A stretch of DNA of 64,000 nucleotides, taken from Molossus alvarezi. Taxonomy: Eukaryota > Chordata > Mammalia > Chiroptera > Molossidae. The DNA is taken from the NCBI GenBank assembly GCA_037176705.1, contig CM073891.1, positions 91,904,327 to 91,968,326 on the forward strand, read 5' to 3'. The notes under the pieces were generated by a model. The model had not been told where the DNA came from. It searched no databases and saw only the letters and a list, made by a program, of their open reading frames with translations. Positions 41,268 to 51,839 of the stretch are shown one piece after another (position 1 is the first letter of the stretch; each line of letters starts with the position of its first letter). The position numbers and the translations under genes are program-made.

Positions 41268-44200
41268 TCCTCTGCCCATTTTTTAATTGGATTCTTTGTC
41301 TTCCTTTTGTTGAGTTGTATGAGTACTCTATATATTTTGGAAATTAAGCCCTTATCTGATGTATTATTGGCAATGATGTTCACCCATACAGTGGGTTGCC
41401 TTTCCATTTTGGTGGTTGTTTCTTTTGATGTGTAGAAGCTTTTATTTTGATTTAGTCCATGTATTCATTTTTCCCTTTGTTTCTGTTGCCTTAGGTGATG
41501 TACCAGTGAAAATTCTGCTGTATATGATGTCCGAAATTTTGTTGCCTACATTTTCTCCTAGAATTTTTATGGATTCACAAGTCACATTTAAGTCATTTAT
41601 CCATTTTGAGTTTATTCTTGTGTATGGTGTAAGTTGATGGCCTATTTTCATTTTTTTTGCATGTAGCTGTCCAATTTTCCCAACACCATTTATTAAAGAG
41701 GCTGTCTTTACTCCACTGTATGCTCTTGCCACCTTTGTCAAATATTAATTGAGCATATTGCCTTGGGTCCATTTCTGGGTTTTCAGTTCTGTTCCACTGG
41801 TTTATGTGTTTGTTCTTGTGCAAGTACCAGGCTGTTTTGATTACAGTCACTTTGTAGTATAACCTGATATCTGGTCTTGTGATCCCACCTAATTTGTCCT
41901 TCTTTTTCAAGGTTGCTGTGGCTATTCGGGGTCTTTTTTGGTTCCATATGAACTTTTGAAGTATTTGTTCTAGTTCTGTGAAATATGTCATTGGTATTTT
42001 GATGGGGATTGCATTGAATCTATAGATTGCTTTGGGTAACATGGACATTATAATGATGTTAATTCTTCCAATCCATGAACAGGGTATGTGTTTTCACTTT
42101 TTTATATCTTTCTCTATTTCTTTTTTCAATGTCCTGTAGTTTTCTGCAAATAGGTCCTTTACTTATTTGGTTAAGTTTATTTCTAGGTATCTTAATTTTT
42201 TTTTGCCACAGTGGTAAATGGGATTGTTTTTTCAGTTTCTCTTTCTGTGAGTTCATCATTGGTGTATAAGAATGCCATCGATTTCTTGACATTGATTTTG
42301 TATCCTTCTACTTTGCCAAATTAATTATTAAGTCTAGTAGATTTTTGATGGGGTGTTTAGGGTTTTCTATGTATAATATGATGTCATCAGCAAATAATGA
42401 CAGTTTCACTTTCTCCTTTCCAATTTGGATACCTTTTATTTTTTTTTCATGTCTGATTGCTGTGGCTAAGACTTCCAGTAGTACGTTAAATAAGAGTGGC
42501 AAAAGTGGACATCCCTTTCTTGTTCCTGTTGTTAAGGGAAATGCTTTTAGTTTCTGCCCATTGAGTATAATGTTGGCTGTAGGTCTTTCATATATGGCCT
42601 TTAGTATGTTGAGACATGATCCCTCTATTTCCACATTGCTAAGCATTTTTATCAGAAATGGATGCTGGATTTTGTCAAATGCTTTTTCAGCGTCTATTGA
42701 TATGATCATGTGGTTTTTATTCTTCATTTTGTTTATGTGGTGTATCACATTTATTGATTTGCAAATATTGTACCAGCCTTGCATCCCTGGAATGAATCCC
42801 ACTTCATCATGGTGAATAATTTTTTTGGAGTATTGCTGGATCCGATTTCTATTATTTGGTTCAGGATTTTAGCCTCTGTGTTCATCAGGGATATTGGCCT
42901 GTAGTTTCCTTTCTTTGTAGTGTCTTTTTCTGGTTTTGGAATTAGAATTAAGCTGGCCTCATAAAATGAGTTTGGAAGTGTTCCTTCTTCTTGAATTTTT
43001 TGAAATAGTTTGAGGAGAATGGGTGTTAGTTCTTTTTTGAATGTTTGGTACAACTCCCCTGTGAAGCCTTCTGGGCCTGGGCTTTTGTTTGTAGGGAAAG
43101 TCTTGATTACCTCTTCAATTTCCTTAGTTGTTATTAGTCTGTTCAAGTTTTCTATCTCTTCCCAGTCCAGTTTTGGGAGACTGTGTGTTTCTAGAAATTT
43201 GTCCATTTTGCTTCGATTGTTGAATTTGTTGCCATATAATTGTTCATAGGAGCTGTTAATAATCTTTTGTATTTCTGTGATGTCAGTTGTTACTTCTCCT
43301 CTTTCATTTCTGATTTTGTGTATTTGGGTTCTCTCTCTTTGTTTCTTGGTGAGTCTAGCTAAGGGTCCATTAATCTTGTTTATCTTTTCAAAAAACCAGC
43401 TTTTTGTTTCATTGATTCTTTGAATTGTTTTCTTGGTCTCTATGTCATTTATTTCTGCTCTGATCTTTACTATTTCCTTCCTTCTACTTGTACCGGGGTT
43501 TTCTTTTTGTTTGCTCTCTAGTTCTCTAAGTTGTGAGGTTAGATAGTCTATTAGAGATTTTTCTTGTTTTTTTTTTTTTTTTTTTTTTTTTTGAGGTAGG
43601 CCTGCAGTGCTATAAACTTCCCTCTCAGAACTGCTTTTGCTGCATCCCATAGATTTTGTGATGTTGTGTGTTCATTTTCATTGGTTTCCAGGAAGTTTTT
43701 AATTTCTTCCTTGATCTCCTTGGTAACCCATTCATTGTTTCATAACATGCTATTTAGCCTCCATGTGTTTAAATGTCTTTGCATGTTTTTGTTGCAATTG
43801 ATTTCTAGTTTTATGCCATTGTGATCTGAGAAGATTCTTGATATGATTTCAATCTACTTGAACATGTAGAGACTTAGTTTGTATTCTATCATGTGGTCTA
43901 TCTTTGAAAATGTCCCATATGCACTGGAGAAGAATGTGAATTCTGTAGTTTTGGGGTATAATTCTCTGTAGATATTTATTAAATCCATTTGGTCTAGTAC
44001 TTCATTTAGAGTCTCTGTTTCCTTGCTAATTTTTTATCTAGAGGATCTATCCAGTTGTGTCAATGGGGTGTTGAAGTCCCCTGCTATGATTGTATTGCTG
44101 TTGACTTCTTCTTTCAAATTCTCCAGAAGATTTTTAATATATTTTAGTGGTCCTATATTGGGTGCATATATGTTTACCAAGGTTATATCTTCCTGTTAGA

Positions 44201-44508
44201 TCTATCCTTTCAATATTATGTAGTGGCCTTCTTTGTGTCTAGTTATGGTCTTCATTTTGAAATCTATTTTATCAGATATGAGTATTGCTACCCCAGCTTT
44301 TTTTTTGCTGTCTGTGTGCTTGGAAAATTTTTTTCCATCCCTTCACTTTCAACCTATGTGAGTCTTTTGTTGTGAGGTGGGTCTCTTGTAAACAGCATAT
44401 AGATGAGTCATGCTTTCTTATCCAATCAGCTACTCTGTGTCTTTTTATCAGAGCATTCAGTCCATTTACATTTAAGGTGATTATTGATATGTACTTATTT
44501 ATTGCCAT
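41268..44508 (-). pseudogene. L1 segment 3: ORF2 (endonuclease/reverse transcriptase), broken
   Basis: The ORF2 start MAINKYISIITLNVNGLN is at 44,508, and the endonuclease active-site phrase LQETH is readable before a frameshift near 44,272. The reverse transcriptase region is split over at least two frames: 43,650-42,751 ([28 protein letters not shown]) and 42,802-42,308 ([24 protein letters not shown], so the FADD catalytic box survives). A further frame (42,048-41,593) carries the thumb region. Multiple frameshifts, plus truncation at 41,268, make it inactive. Confidence 0.88.
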
Positions 44509-44529
44509 TTTTGTTTAGTTTGGTTAAAT

Positions 44530-45446
44530 TTTTCTTCCTATTTCTTCTCCTAATTACAGCAGTCCTTTTAAGATTTCTTGCAATGCTAGCTTGGTGCTTA
44601 TGTATTCCCATAGCCTTTTTTTTTTTTTTTTTTTTTTGTCTTTAAAGCTCTTTATTTGACCTTCTGTTTTGAATTACAGCTTGCTGGGTAGAGTAGTCTT
44701 GGATTCAGATTCTTGTTTTTCATAACCTTGATTACTTCATGCCATTCCCTTCTGGCCTGTAGTGTTTCTTGTGGGAAGTCAGCTGAGGGCCTTATGGGGT
44801 TTCCTTTGTAAGTAACCTGTTGCTTATCTCTTGCTGCTTTTAGGATTCTCTCTTTGTCTTTAATTTTTGGCATTTTGATTACTATGTGTCTTGGTGTGTG
44901 CCTGTTTGGGTTCTTCTTACTTGGGGCTCTCTGTGCTTCTTGAACTTGAATGCCTTCTTCCTTCACCAAATTATGGAATTTTTCTGTCACTATTTCTTTG
45001 AATATATTCTCTAACCCTTGCTCATTTTCTTCTTTTTTTGGGACTCTTATGATGTAAATATTATTACGTTTCCAGTTGTTGCACATTTCTCTTAAGCTGT
45101 CTTCCTGTTTTTTAATTGTTTTTTCCTTTTTGTTTTCTGATTGGTTGATTTCTTCTATCCTATCTTCTAATTCACTGATCCGGTTCTCAGCTTCCTCGAC
45201 TTTGCTGTTTATACTTTCCAATGTGTTTTTTATTTCTGAAATGTCATTCTTGATCTTCTTGGTGGTTTTTAATTTCCAATTGGTTGATTTTTCAACATCT
45301 GTATGTCTTTACTCATGCTGTTGAGCTCCTCAAGATCATGGCTCTGAATTCCACCTCTGTTAACTTGTCTAACTGCTCCACATTGATCTCATCTTTGGTG
45401 GAGGTCTCTTGTTCTTTCATTTGGCTTTTGTTTCTGTGTTTCACCA
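44530..45446 (-). pseudogene. L1 ORF1, broken
   Basis: The start MVKHRNKSQMKEQ is readable at 45,446, but the frame breaks before the coiled coil. The longest open part (45,221-44,652) carries the coiled coil (EEAENRISELEDRIEEINQS), the RRM (NIYIIRVPKKEEN; TPRHIVIKMPKIKDKERILK) and QARREW, then shifts frame at LLYPA. A run of about 22 A (44,617-44,638) has expanded within the Lys codons near the C-terminus. The normal end LALQEILKGLL and stop are near 44,563. It cannot give a full protein. Confidence 0.85.
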
Positions 45447-46260
45447 TTTTGGCTTTCACAGTGGGCTTTGGAGCCTGCCAAGTTTTCCCTATGGGTGTTG
45501 GTGTTCTGCTGTTTGTGGCTCCCTCCTTTGGGTTTAGATGAGCAAGGGAGGACCCATGTTAAACACCACTGTCTAGTCTTACTTTCCTGGTTAGAGTTGC
45601 TAGCCCAGGAAAGGTACTGTTATCCTCCAGCTTTTTGCCTGGAGGCTAGCAGTGGAGGTTACTTGAAGAGTTTTGGGTTGTCATTTGATTGAAAAACTCC
45701 CTCAGGTGCTCTGTGCAAGTGGATTTAGGATTCGGCAGATGCTGGTTGTTAGTGAGTCTCTATTTGCATTTCAGTGGCCTACAGGGTGGGGTTGAATCTC
45801 CGAGGGAGGGGTACTGCCTCTCCCCAGAGTCCTGGGAAGGAGTAAGATGGCCACCGTCCTGCATGGCAGCAACTCAGCAAAAGCTCTGAGCGCCCTCCAA
45901 ATCCTGAGTGTCCCCATACAATTCCAGTCCAGTCTGCCCTCCCTCTGCCGGAGCCCAAGTTGAGTGGCTGTGGCTATTATAGCATCTGTCCTGGCTCTGC
46001 GCTGTGAAGCCGCCTGGGAGTGTAACCCGAGGGCGCTCCTCACAGCTAAGGCCGCTGCTCTCTGTGGGCTCCCAGCCCCCGTCTCGCGCCTTTGCAATCC
46101 TACCTGGATCCAGTCAGTCTCCTTGGTTATACGGTCCTCGCAAGCTGCTTTTCTGTTGCTTTTTCCTGTCGATTTGTCTGTGTTTTAGTTGTAATTCCAG
46201 TTTGGTCCTGGGAGAAGGTCTGTGTAGCTTCCATTCACTCTGCCACCATTTTGGAATCTG
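45447..46260 (-). promoter_or_regulatory. L1 5' UTR
   Basis: A 5' UTR of about 814 bases, starting at the CAGATTCCAAAATGGTGGCA end beside the right TSD. It is GC-richer than the flanks. Apart from a short shared TTACAACTAAA-type phrase near the start, it differs from the HAL1 5' UTR at 33.2-34.1 kb. All ORFs across it on either strand are incidental. Confidence 0.7.
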
Positions 46261-46271
46261 ATTAAACTCTT

Positions 46272-46975
46272 GATTCTTTTCTAAGGTACAGTAAATCTCC
46301 TGCTATTAAATACTCTTAGATACTCACCTGCTCCAAGCTTCATGCAGGAAGTTGAAGCTTAGTCCTGCTGTATCTTTATATTTAATAACTAATTAATTAA
46401 ATTTTAGATCAAGGCCAAACGTTAAGGGTTTCATAAGGAAAATAATATCATAAACTATATTTCCCCATAACATGGATAATTTTAAAGAATCACATTGATC
46501 TGGACAGAAATAAATGTAAAATAGTAGTCTAGTGGGTATTACATGCTCCATTTCTAATATTCTCTTCCAACTCAATCTTAAATCAAATCTCAACTTTAAA
46601 CTGAATCGTAATGTTGTGGTTTTATGAAATAAACAAAGTAGAAAAGAGATCCCTATACCATCAGTTCAAACTGGGTTCCTTGGGAGCATGACTTGGGAAC
46701 TTTTGGTGAGGTAGGAGCCCCTAGGACAGGTACTGGTTTTCCCAGGTGAGTCATGCAGAGAACTCAGCCTTCCTTTTCCTTCCTAAAATATTCTTCCACC
46801 CTGTTAAATTTCTAGTTCACTCCCTTACTTTTAATTACTTGCAATGGGAAGGTTTGGTCTCATAGATCTTGGATGTAGGCTGCATGTTTTTTGATGCCCA
46901 AATGAGAGAAAAAGCTGCAACTGTGACTACTTACTTCTTGCCTCTTTTCAGTAAGAAAAAACACCACTAAAGAGA
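46272..46975. other. Unique sequence, nothing recognised
   Basis: No gene or repeat was seen. Confidence 0.3.
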
Positions 46976-46980
46976 AGAGC

Positions 46981-47160
46981 GCACCCAGCTGGTGTGGCTC
47001 AATGGATTGAGCATCATCCCATTCCTGGTCAGGGAATGTGCCAGGGTTGCAGGCTCGATCCCTAGTAGGGGGCACACAGGAGGCAACGATTGATGTCTCT
47101 CTCTCACATTGATGTTTCTATCTTTCTCTCTCTAAAAAAATTAATAAAAACATATTTAAA
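46981..47160 (+). mobile_element. Ves SINE with internal deletion
   Basis: The head reads GCACCCAGCTGGTGTGGCTC. The region between CATCATCCCAT and TCCTGGTCAGGGAATG lacks about 25 bases that other copies carry (the GAGGTC...GGTTCG section), so the B box is lost. The tail is TTAATAAAAACATATTTAAA. Confidence 0.9.
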
Positions 47161-47175
47161 AAAATTAATTTCTTG

Positions 47176-47390
47176 TCAGGCCAATGTGGCTCAGTAGTTG
47201 AGCGTTGACCCATGCACCAAGAGGTCGCCAATTTGATTCCCCATCAGGGCGCATGCCCAGATTGTGGGCCTGATCCCCAGTGGGGACATGCAGGAGGCGC
47301 CAATCAATGTTCTCTCTCATCAACGTTTCTATCTCTCTCTCCCTCTCCTTTCCTCTCTCTCTAAAATCAATAAAGAAAAAAAATTTTTAA
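47176..47390 (+). mobile_element. Ves SINE
   Basis: The head GTCAGGCCAATGTGGCTCAG follows almost directly on the tail of the previous Ves. It carries the signature CATGCACCAAGAGGTCGCC and the tail ATCAATAAAGAAAAAAAATT. Confidence 0.92.
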
Positions 47391-47399
47391 TTTATTTCT

Positions 47400-47676
47400 T
47401 TGAAAATAAAGAGGAGAGCTCTTTGTTCTTACTATATTTTATACCATTTTCTTTTCTCTTAGTACATCCTATATTTGGGGAATCCACTCTTGTACTTTTT
47501 GCATGATGCCAGAGGCAATAGAAGATTATTGCAGAAGTAAATCACTGGCCTCTCTTTTATTATATAGTTCTCAGATAAAGTTTTTTGACCGGAAAATGAA
47601 CTAAACCCACTTCCACTGATAAAATTATTTTTACTTATTTCTTATAGCTGACACACATATGAACAATCTCTATCTA
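47400..47676. other. Unique sequence
   Basis: Nothing recognised. Confidence 0.25.
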
Positions 47677-47678
47677 TA

Positions 47679-47806
47679 CGGGTCGGCAAAAGTAGGTTTA
47701 CAGTTGTGAGTGACAATCTTTTGAGTTAATAAAGCTATTGTAACAATCATAACCTACATGCCTTTTTTCATACAAACAACTGTAAACCCACTTTTGCTTA
47801 CCCCTG
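47679..47806. mobile_element. Mariner-type MITE (copy 1, best preserved)
   Basis: The left terminus CGGGTCGGCAAAAGTAGGTT and the inverse of the right terminus (CAGGGGTAAGCAAAAGTGGG) give terminal inverted repeats of about 29 bp, with inner ends TTTACAGTTGT. TA duplications lie at 47,677-47,678 and 47,807-47,808. The 128-bp element has no coding sequence. Related copies lie at 54.56 and 57.93 kb. Confidence 0.88.
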
Positions 47807-47914
47807 TATAATAAGTTGTAATCTGGGCACATGATTAATAATTTTGCTATCACACATGCAAATAATATAGGAGGCATATGCCTGTACCTGATATACTATA
47901 AAAATGTAAAGGAA

Positions 47915-48105
47915 TGGCCTGGCTGGTGTGGCTTAGTGGTTGAGCATCAGCCCATGCACCAAGAGGTCGCTGGTTCGATTCCTGGTCAGGGCACATGCCC
48001 AGGTTGTGGGCCCAATTTCCAGTGGGGTCATGCAGGAGGTGGCCAATCGATGTTTCTATCTCTCTCTCAAAATATCAATAAAGAAAAAAAATTTTTTAAT
48101 ATATA
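47915..48105 (+). mobile_element. Ves SINE with intact B-box motif
   Basis: The head GCCTGGCTGGTGTGGCTTAG and a GGTTCGATTCC B-box are present. Exact TSDs AGGAATGG occur at 47,910-47,917 and about 48,106-48,113. It carries the CCAAGAGGTCGCTGG signature. Confidence 0.94.
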
Positions 48106-48114
48106 GGAATGGTT

Positions 48115-48484
48115 ACCACTGAAAACAGAAATTCTACTAGAATAATGTCAAATATATTGTAAATCCTACATTTTGTGTCTGGGTTGGTTGTTCATAATAA
48201 ACCATTGATGAGTATGGTGGTAAAGGCGGAGATAGAAGAATCAAAGTCAAAATTAAAAAGGGGGAAGGTAACAAGGTTGTAGAGTAAGTCGGGAAGGAGA
48301 ATCTGCTGAGAGGGCTGGAGTTGGGGCAAGGCATACTGTGTGCATTCGATTGCGTGAAGAGTCTGTTTCCAGAAATCCTTGTATCAGTCCTTGAGTAGCT
48401 GCCATTGCAAAGAGATGCTTTTCATATAAAAGTTTTTGCTAAAGTCAGCCCTTTTGATTTAAATAAAAATAACATTTTCATTTA
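48115..48484. other. Unique sequence
   Basis: Nothing recognised. Confidence 0.25.
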
Positions 48485-48497
48485 AATACATTCATTC

Positions 48498-48701
48498 AGT
48501 GTGGCTTAGTGGATTGAGCATCATCCCATGGACTGAGAGGTCCCAGTTTGACTCCCAGTCAGCGCACACGTCGGGATGTGGGCTCCATCCCCAGTAGGGG
48601 GTGTGCAGTAGGCAACCAATCGATGTTTCTGTCTCACATCAATGTTTCTATCTCTCTCTTCCTTCCTCTCTCTAAAAAATCAATAAAAACATATTTAAAA
48701 A
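48498..48701 (+). mobile_element. Ves SINE, slightly 5'-truncated
   Basis: Starts at GTGTGGCTTAGTGGATTGAG, without the first 10 or so bases of the head. TSDs AATACATTCATTCA (48,485-48,498) and AATACATTTATTCA (48,702-48,715) differ at one base, so truncation happened at insertion. Confidence 0.93.
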
Positions 48702-48854
48702 AATACATTTATTCAAATACAGTCATTTAAATATGTGAAAAATATACTTTCACCTTGACCAAGTATGTGTATAGTCACTAAGAACATTGCCATTGAAACA
48801 TCCTTCACACCAAACTGTTTTATTAATTTACATGGAATTTACTTATATACATTG

Positions 48855-48926
48855 CTGAATTTATTTATTTATTTATTTATTTATTTATTTTATTTTATTT
48901 TATTTTATTTATTTTATTTTATTTCT
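48855..48926. repeat. (ATTT)n/(ATTTT)n tract
   Basis: T-rich tetra- and pentanucleotide tract formed from the A tail of the adjacent antisense Ves SINE. Confidence 0.9.
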
Positions 48927-49166
48927 ATCCTCACCCGAGGACATTTTTTTGCATTTATCTTCAGATAGAGCGGGAGGGAGAGAGGGAGGAAGACAGAGAG
49001 AAAAACATCGATGTGAGAGAGACATATCAACTGGCTCCCACCCACATGACCCCAATGGGGGCCGGGAACAAACTGCAACCGAGGTATGTGCCCTAGCAGA
49101 ACGGAACCCGGGACTCTCTGGTCTGCGGGCTGACGTTCTAACCACTGAGCCAAACCGTCCAGGGCA
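48927..49166 (-). mobile_element. Ves SINE, long form
   Basis: The head on the minus strand is GCCCTGGACGGTTTGGCTCA, with the tail phrase CCTCACCCGAGGACATTT on the plus strand. TSDs GCTGAATTTATTT (48,854 onward) and GCTGAATTTATTT (49,168 onward) match, with the tail tract between. Confidence 0.94.
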
Positions 49167-49179
49167 GCTGAATTTATTT

Positions 49180-50420
49180 TAGAGTTACTACCTAAAATAC
49201 TGCTTAGGTGGATTATTCCTGACCAAGTGGACAATATATCTTGGACATTTTTGAATGAAATTATTTTAGCCTAAAACAAAAGAGAACTATTTCTTTAAAA
49301 AACCTTAAGGCAATGTTACAAGGGATGTTAGGATGATTGAAATGGATAAAGTCAGAAATACAGAGAATCTGAAAGGCAGAGGTTGCTTATGTCACCCTCT
49401 TTGTAATGGGGAAGATGTAAAAGCTAGAAGGTATATTGTTAAAGAAATGGATTCAAAAATACTTAGGCACCAAAGAAATAGTAAGACTTGCCATGGAAAG
49501 ATTTTTTGACCCCAGCAGGATCCAATTTTAAAATGTCTCCTACTAGATCCTGCAACTGTGACTAAGTGAGCCAGAATAAGAAAGCAAACCTGAGGAGAAG
49601 GACAAGAAATAGATAAGACTAAGGAAAAATTAAAGGTAAAAAGACAGATGAAATGACAAGGTCAGGGGATGAGTGTGAGTGGCCACAATCTGTATCTATG
49701 CTGGGTGAACATAAGAAGCCTGCATGAATACTTGTCACTGATTCTTCCTAATTTATCACTTACTCTATAAATATAGACCTGTCTTGGTGATGAATAGCAG
49801 TTGTATTAATTCTCATAGATTCCTTCTCTGAGCAGACCACATCAACCTATTTGACCATGTCTAGATTTAATGATGCCAAATCAACCAATCTAATAACAAA
49901 TATTTTAGGCAAATTGACCTTTATAACATTGACTTCATTGGTGGTTCTATGGCTCTTGATGTCTCTAACACACGTAGGAGTCTCTTGGAATTTGCCCTGG
50001 GTGATCACCAGAATGGGCTAGTGGCACACAGTTCTGAAAAGATCTTTTAAATATACACATGGATATAAATACACCCCAGCCATCATCCTGTCTTTCCACA
50101 CTAAGCAATGGCCTTATTTTCATTATTTTACAGCCTTTTCTCTATTTTTCCAGTCAAAATTGACAGGTAGGAGTGTAAAATTTAGGACATTATGATCATG
50201 TTTTGTCAAGGACACCTTTGTAGGGAACTAGCCTTCTGTTCTTGGGAAACCTTGAACACAGAATTACTAGAGCCCGAGCTGGAGAGAATCAAAGAATACC
50301 CAGGCCAGTGTTTTTAGTATTGGTGCCCATCCTCTTCTCCTCCCTGTGCCTTTATCACCTCGGTATTTAGTGCATACAACCTGCAGATTCTTGTGGCACT
50401 ATTCAGAATATAGCATTGTC
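49180..50420. other. Unique sequence, nothing recognised
   Basis: No repeat or gene was recognised. Confidence 0.3.
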
Positions 50421-50429
50421 TAACAATAA

Positions 50430-50850
50430 CATCCTTTGTACCATAAGAGCTCCAACCCAGGGAGCGCCACACTGTTCTCTGATAGTCGGGAAATAACCAT
50501 GCAGGGGACCAGGACATAGACTTTATTACTTACACAATGGCGAAGACCCAATGGTGGCTTTGGGTACACTTCTGCACTTGGTCAGGGTCAGGCAGGGGCT
50601 TACCTAGCAGTGAGAAGGGCTTGGAACAGCTTGCTTACAGGCTAAAGACAGATAAAGACTTGTTGGCTGTCAAAGATGTGGGCAAAGTCCCGGTTCTGTG
50701 CTGCTCTGCGCCTTGTGGGTGCTGGCCAGGCAGACATCGTCCAACTGCCTGGGAGGGGGAATCGGGCTATATCTTCATGTCACCCTCCAACCATTCAAAT
50801 CACTCCCCATTTAATTTTATTAAACTTATGTAGCTCAGCCATAACACCCA
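50430..50850 (-). mobile_element. Possible LTR, borders not settled
   Basis: On the minus strand the block could start near TGTTATGGCTGAGCTACATA (about 50,848). It has GTGTAAGTAATAAAGTCTAT (AATAAA near 50,526) and a GC-balanced U5-like stretch ending near GGAGCTCTTATGGTACA (about 50,438). The length of about 410, the AATAAA position and the composition fit an LTR. No clear TSD was found and no family was recognised. Confidence 0.35.
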
Positions 50851-50859
50851 AAGACCACA

Positions 50860-51395
50860 CGTGATTATGACATTCTGAATTGTCTTTTTGTCCTTTTAGT
50901 TATACATGTAGTTTCTTATTTTAACATTTTAAATTTATGTCATGAAACCATTAAACTACTCCAATGGTGTGTGGTAACATGCTCTGAGTAATACCCGGTT
51001 CATTATAATTTTTTAAATGATTAAAAGATTATAATAACTGTTAAAATAAGTATATTTGCTTAAAAGAAGAATATTAAAAAAATTGTAAAAATGTGCATTT
51101 AGTGCTATCAAATGTAAAAATAGGGCTGTGAAATTTAAAGAAACCTTGCAGGATGAAAATATTCACAGTCAATGAAATGTAGTAAAGAGTGACCTAAAAA
51201 TGAATACAAATCAGTGTTCAAGATGGAAAACCATCTGAATAAGATGACTTAAGGACCTAGAGATTACTTTAGATGTTTGTAGAGCTGGACAAATTTACAT
51301 AACCATATCTTCCTGGTCAATTCCATTATTTAATGCCTGTTAGTAACTCAACTAATTTACTGTTAGAAATTTAACTAGATATTTAAAAGCTAATA
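50860..51395. other. AT-rich unique sequence
   Basis: Nothing recognised. Confidence 0.3.
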
Positions 51396-51398
51396 ATG

Positions 51399-51518
51399 GA
51401 GAGTTGAGGGAGGGAGAGGGGAGAAAAGGAAGGAAGAGAGAGAAAAGAAGAAAAAGAAGAGGGGACAAAAGGGAGAGAGGAAGGAGGGAGGGAGAAAGAG
51501 AGGGGGAAGAGAAAGATT
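51399..51518. repeat. GA-rich low-complexity tract
   Basis: Purine-only tract of GGGA, GGAA and GAGA words on the plus strand. Confidence 0.9.
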
Positions 51519-51839
51519 GTGGGTAAAGACTGACAAATAATTTGATTTATATTCAATCAGATCTGTTTAACCTCAAATAGACAATAATAATAATAAATAA
51601 ATAAAACAAAACAACAAACGTGTGGTGAGTGATGAGACTTTTTATTTTTGAAGTTTTTGTTCTTGGGTTTTGAAGACACATCCAGAGGAAAAGTCAAAAG
51701 ACCAGAATCACTATCCTTAAAATAAGCTGTGGGTAAGCGTTTGGCTCTGAATTATTACGAATTATTTTACCTTTACCTACTCCTTTCTTGATGCTCTTCC
51801 TTTCTCCACATAGACTTAAGTTGCTGACTTATATTATTT

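Larger units (their letters stand above)
39304..46260 (-). mobile_element. Near full-length L1 with internal inverted segment
   Basis: Between 11-bp repeats ATTAAACTCTT (39,293-39,303 and 46,261-46,271) lies L1 sequence only. On the minus strand: a 5' UTR from 46,260 (CCAAAATGGTGGCAGAGTGA); a broken ORF1; ORF2 from 44,508 to about 41,268, where it stops at a point corresponding to AATGGGCAGAGG; then an inverted ORF2 piece (39,690-41,267, sense on the plus strand); then the ORF2 end and 3' UTR with a T-rich start at 39,304-39,690. The inverted piece repeats about 1 kb already present in the minus part, with visible base differences. Confidence 0.85.

Noticed and set aside
42345..42815. 156-codon plus-strand ORF
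   Set aside because: Antisense shadow of L1 ORF2 reverse transcriptase sequence.
45771..46261. ORFs on both strands of 45.5-46.2 kb
   Set aside because: They lie in the L1 5' UTR; no conserved protein is expected there.
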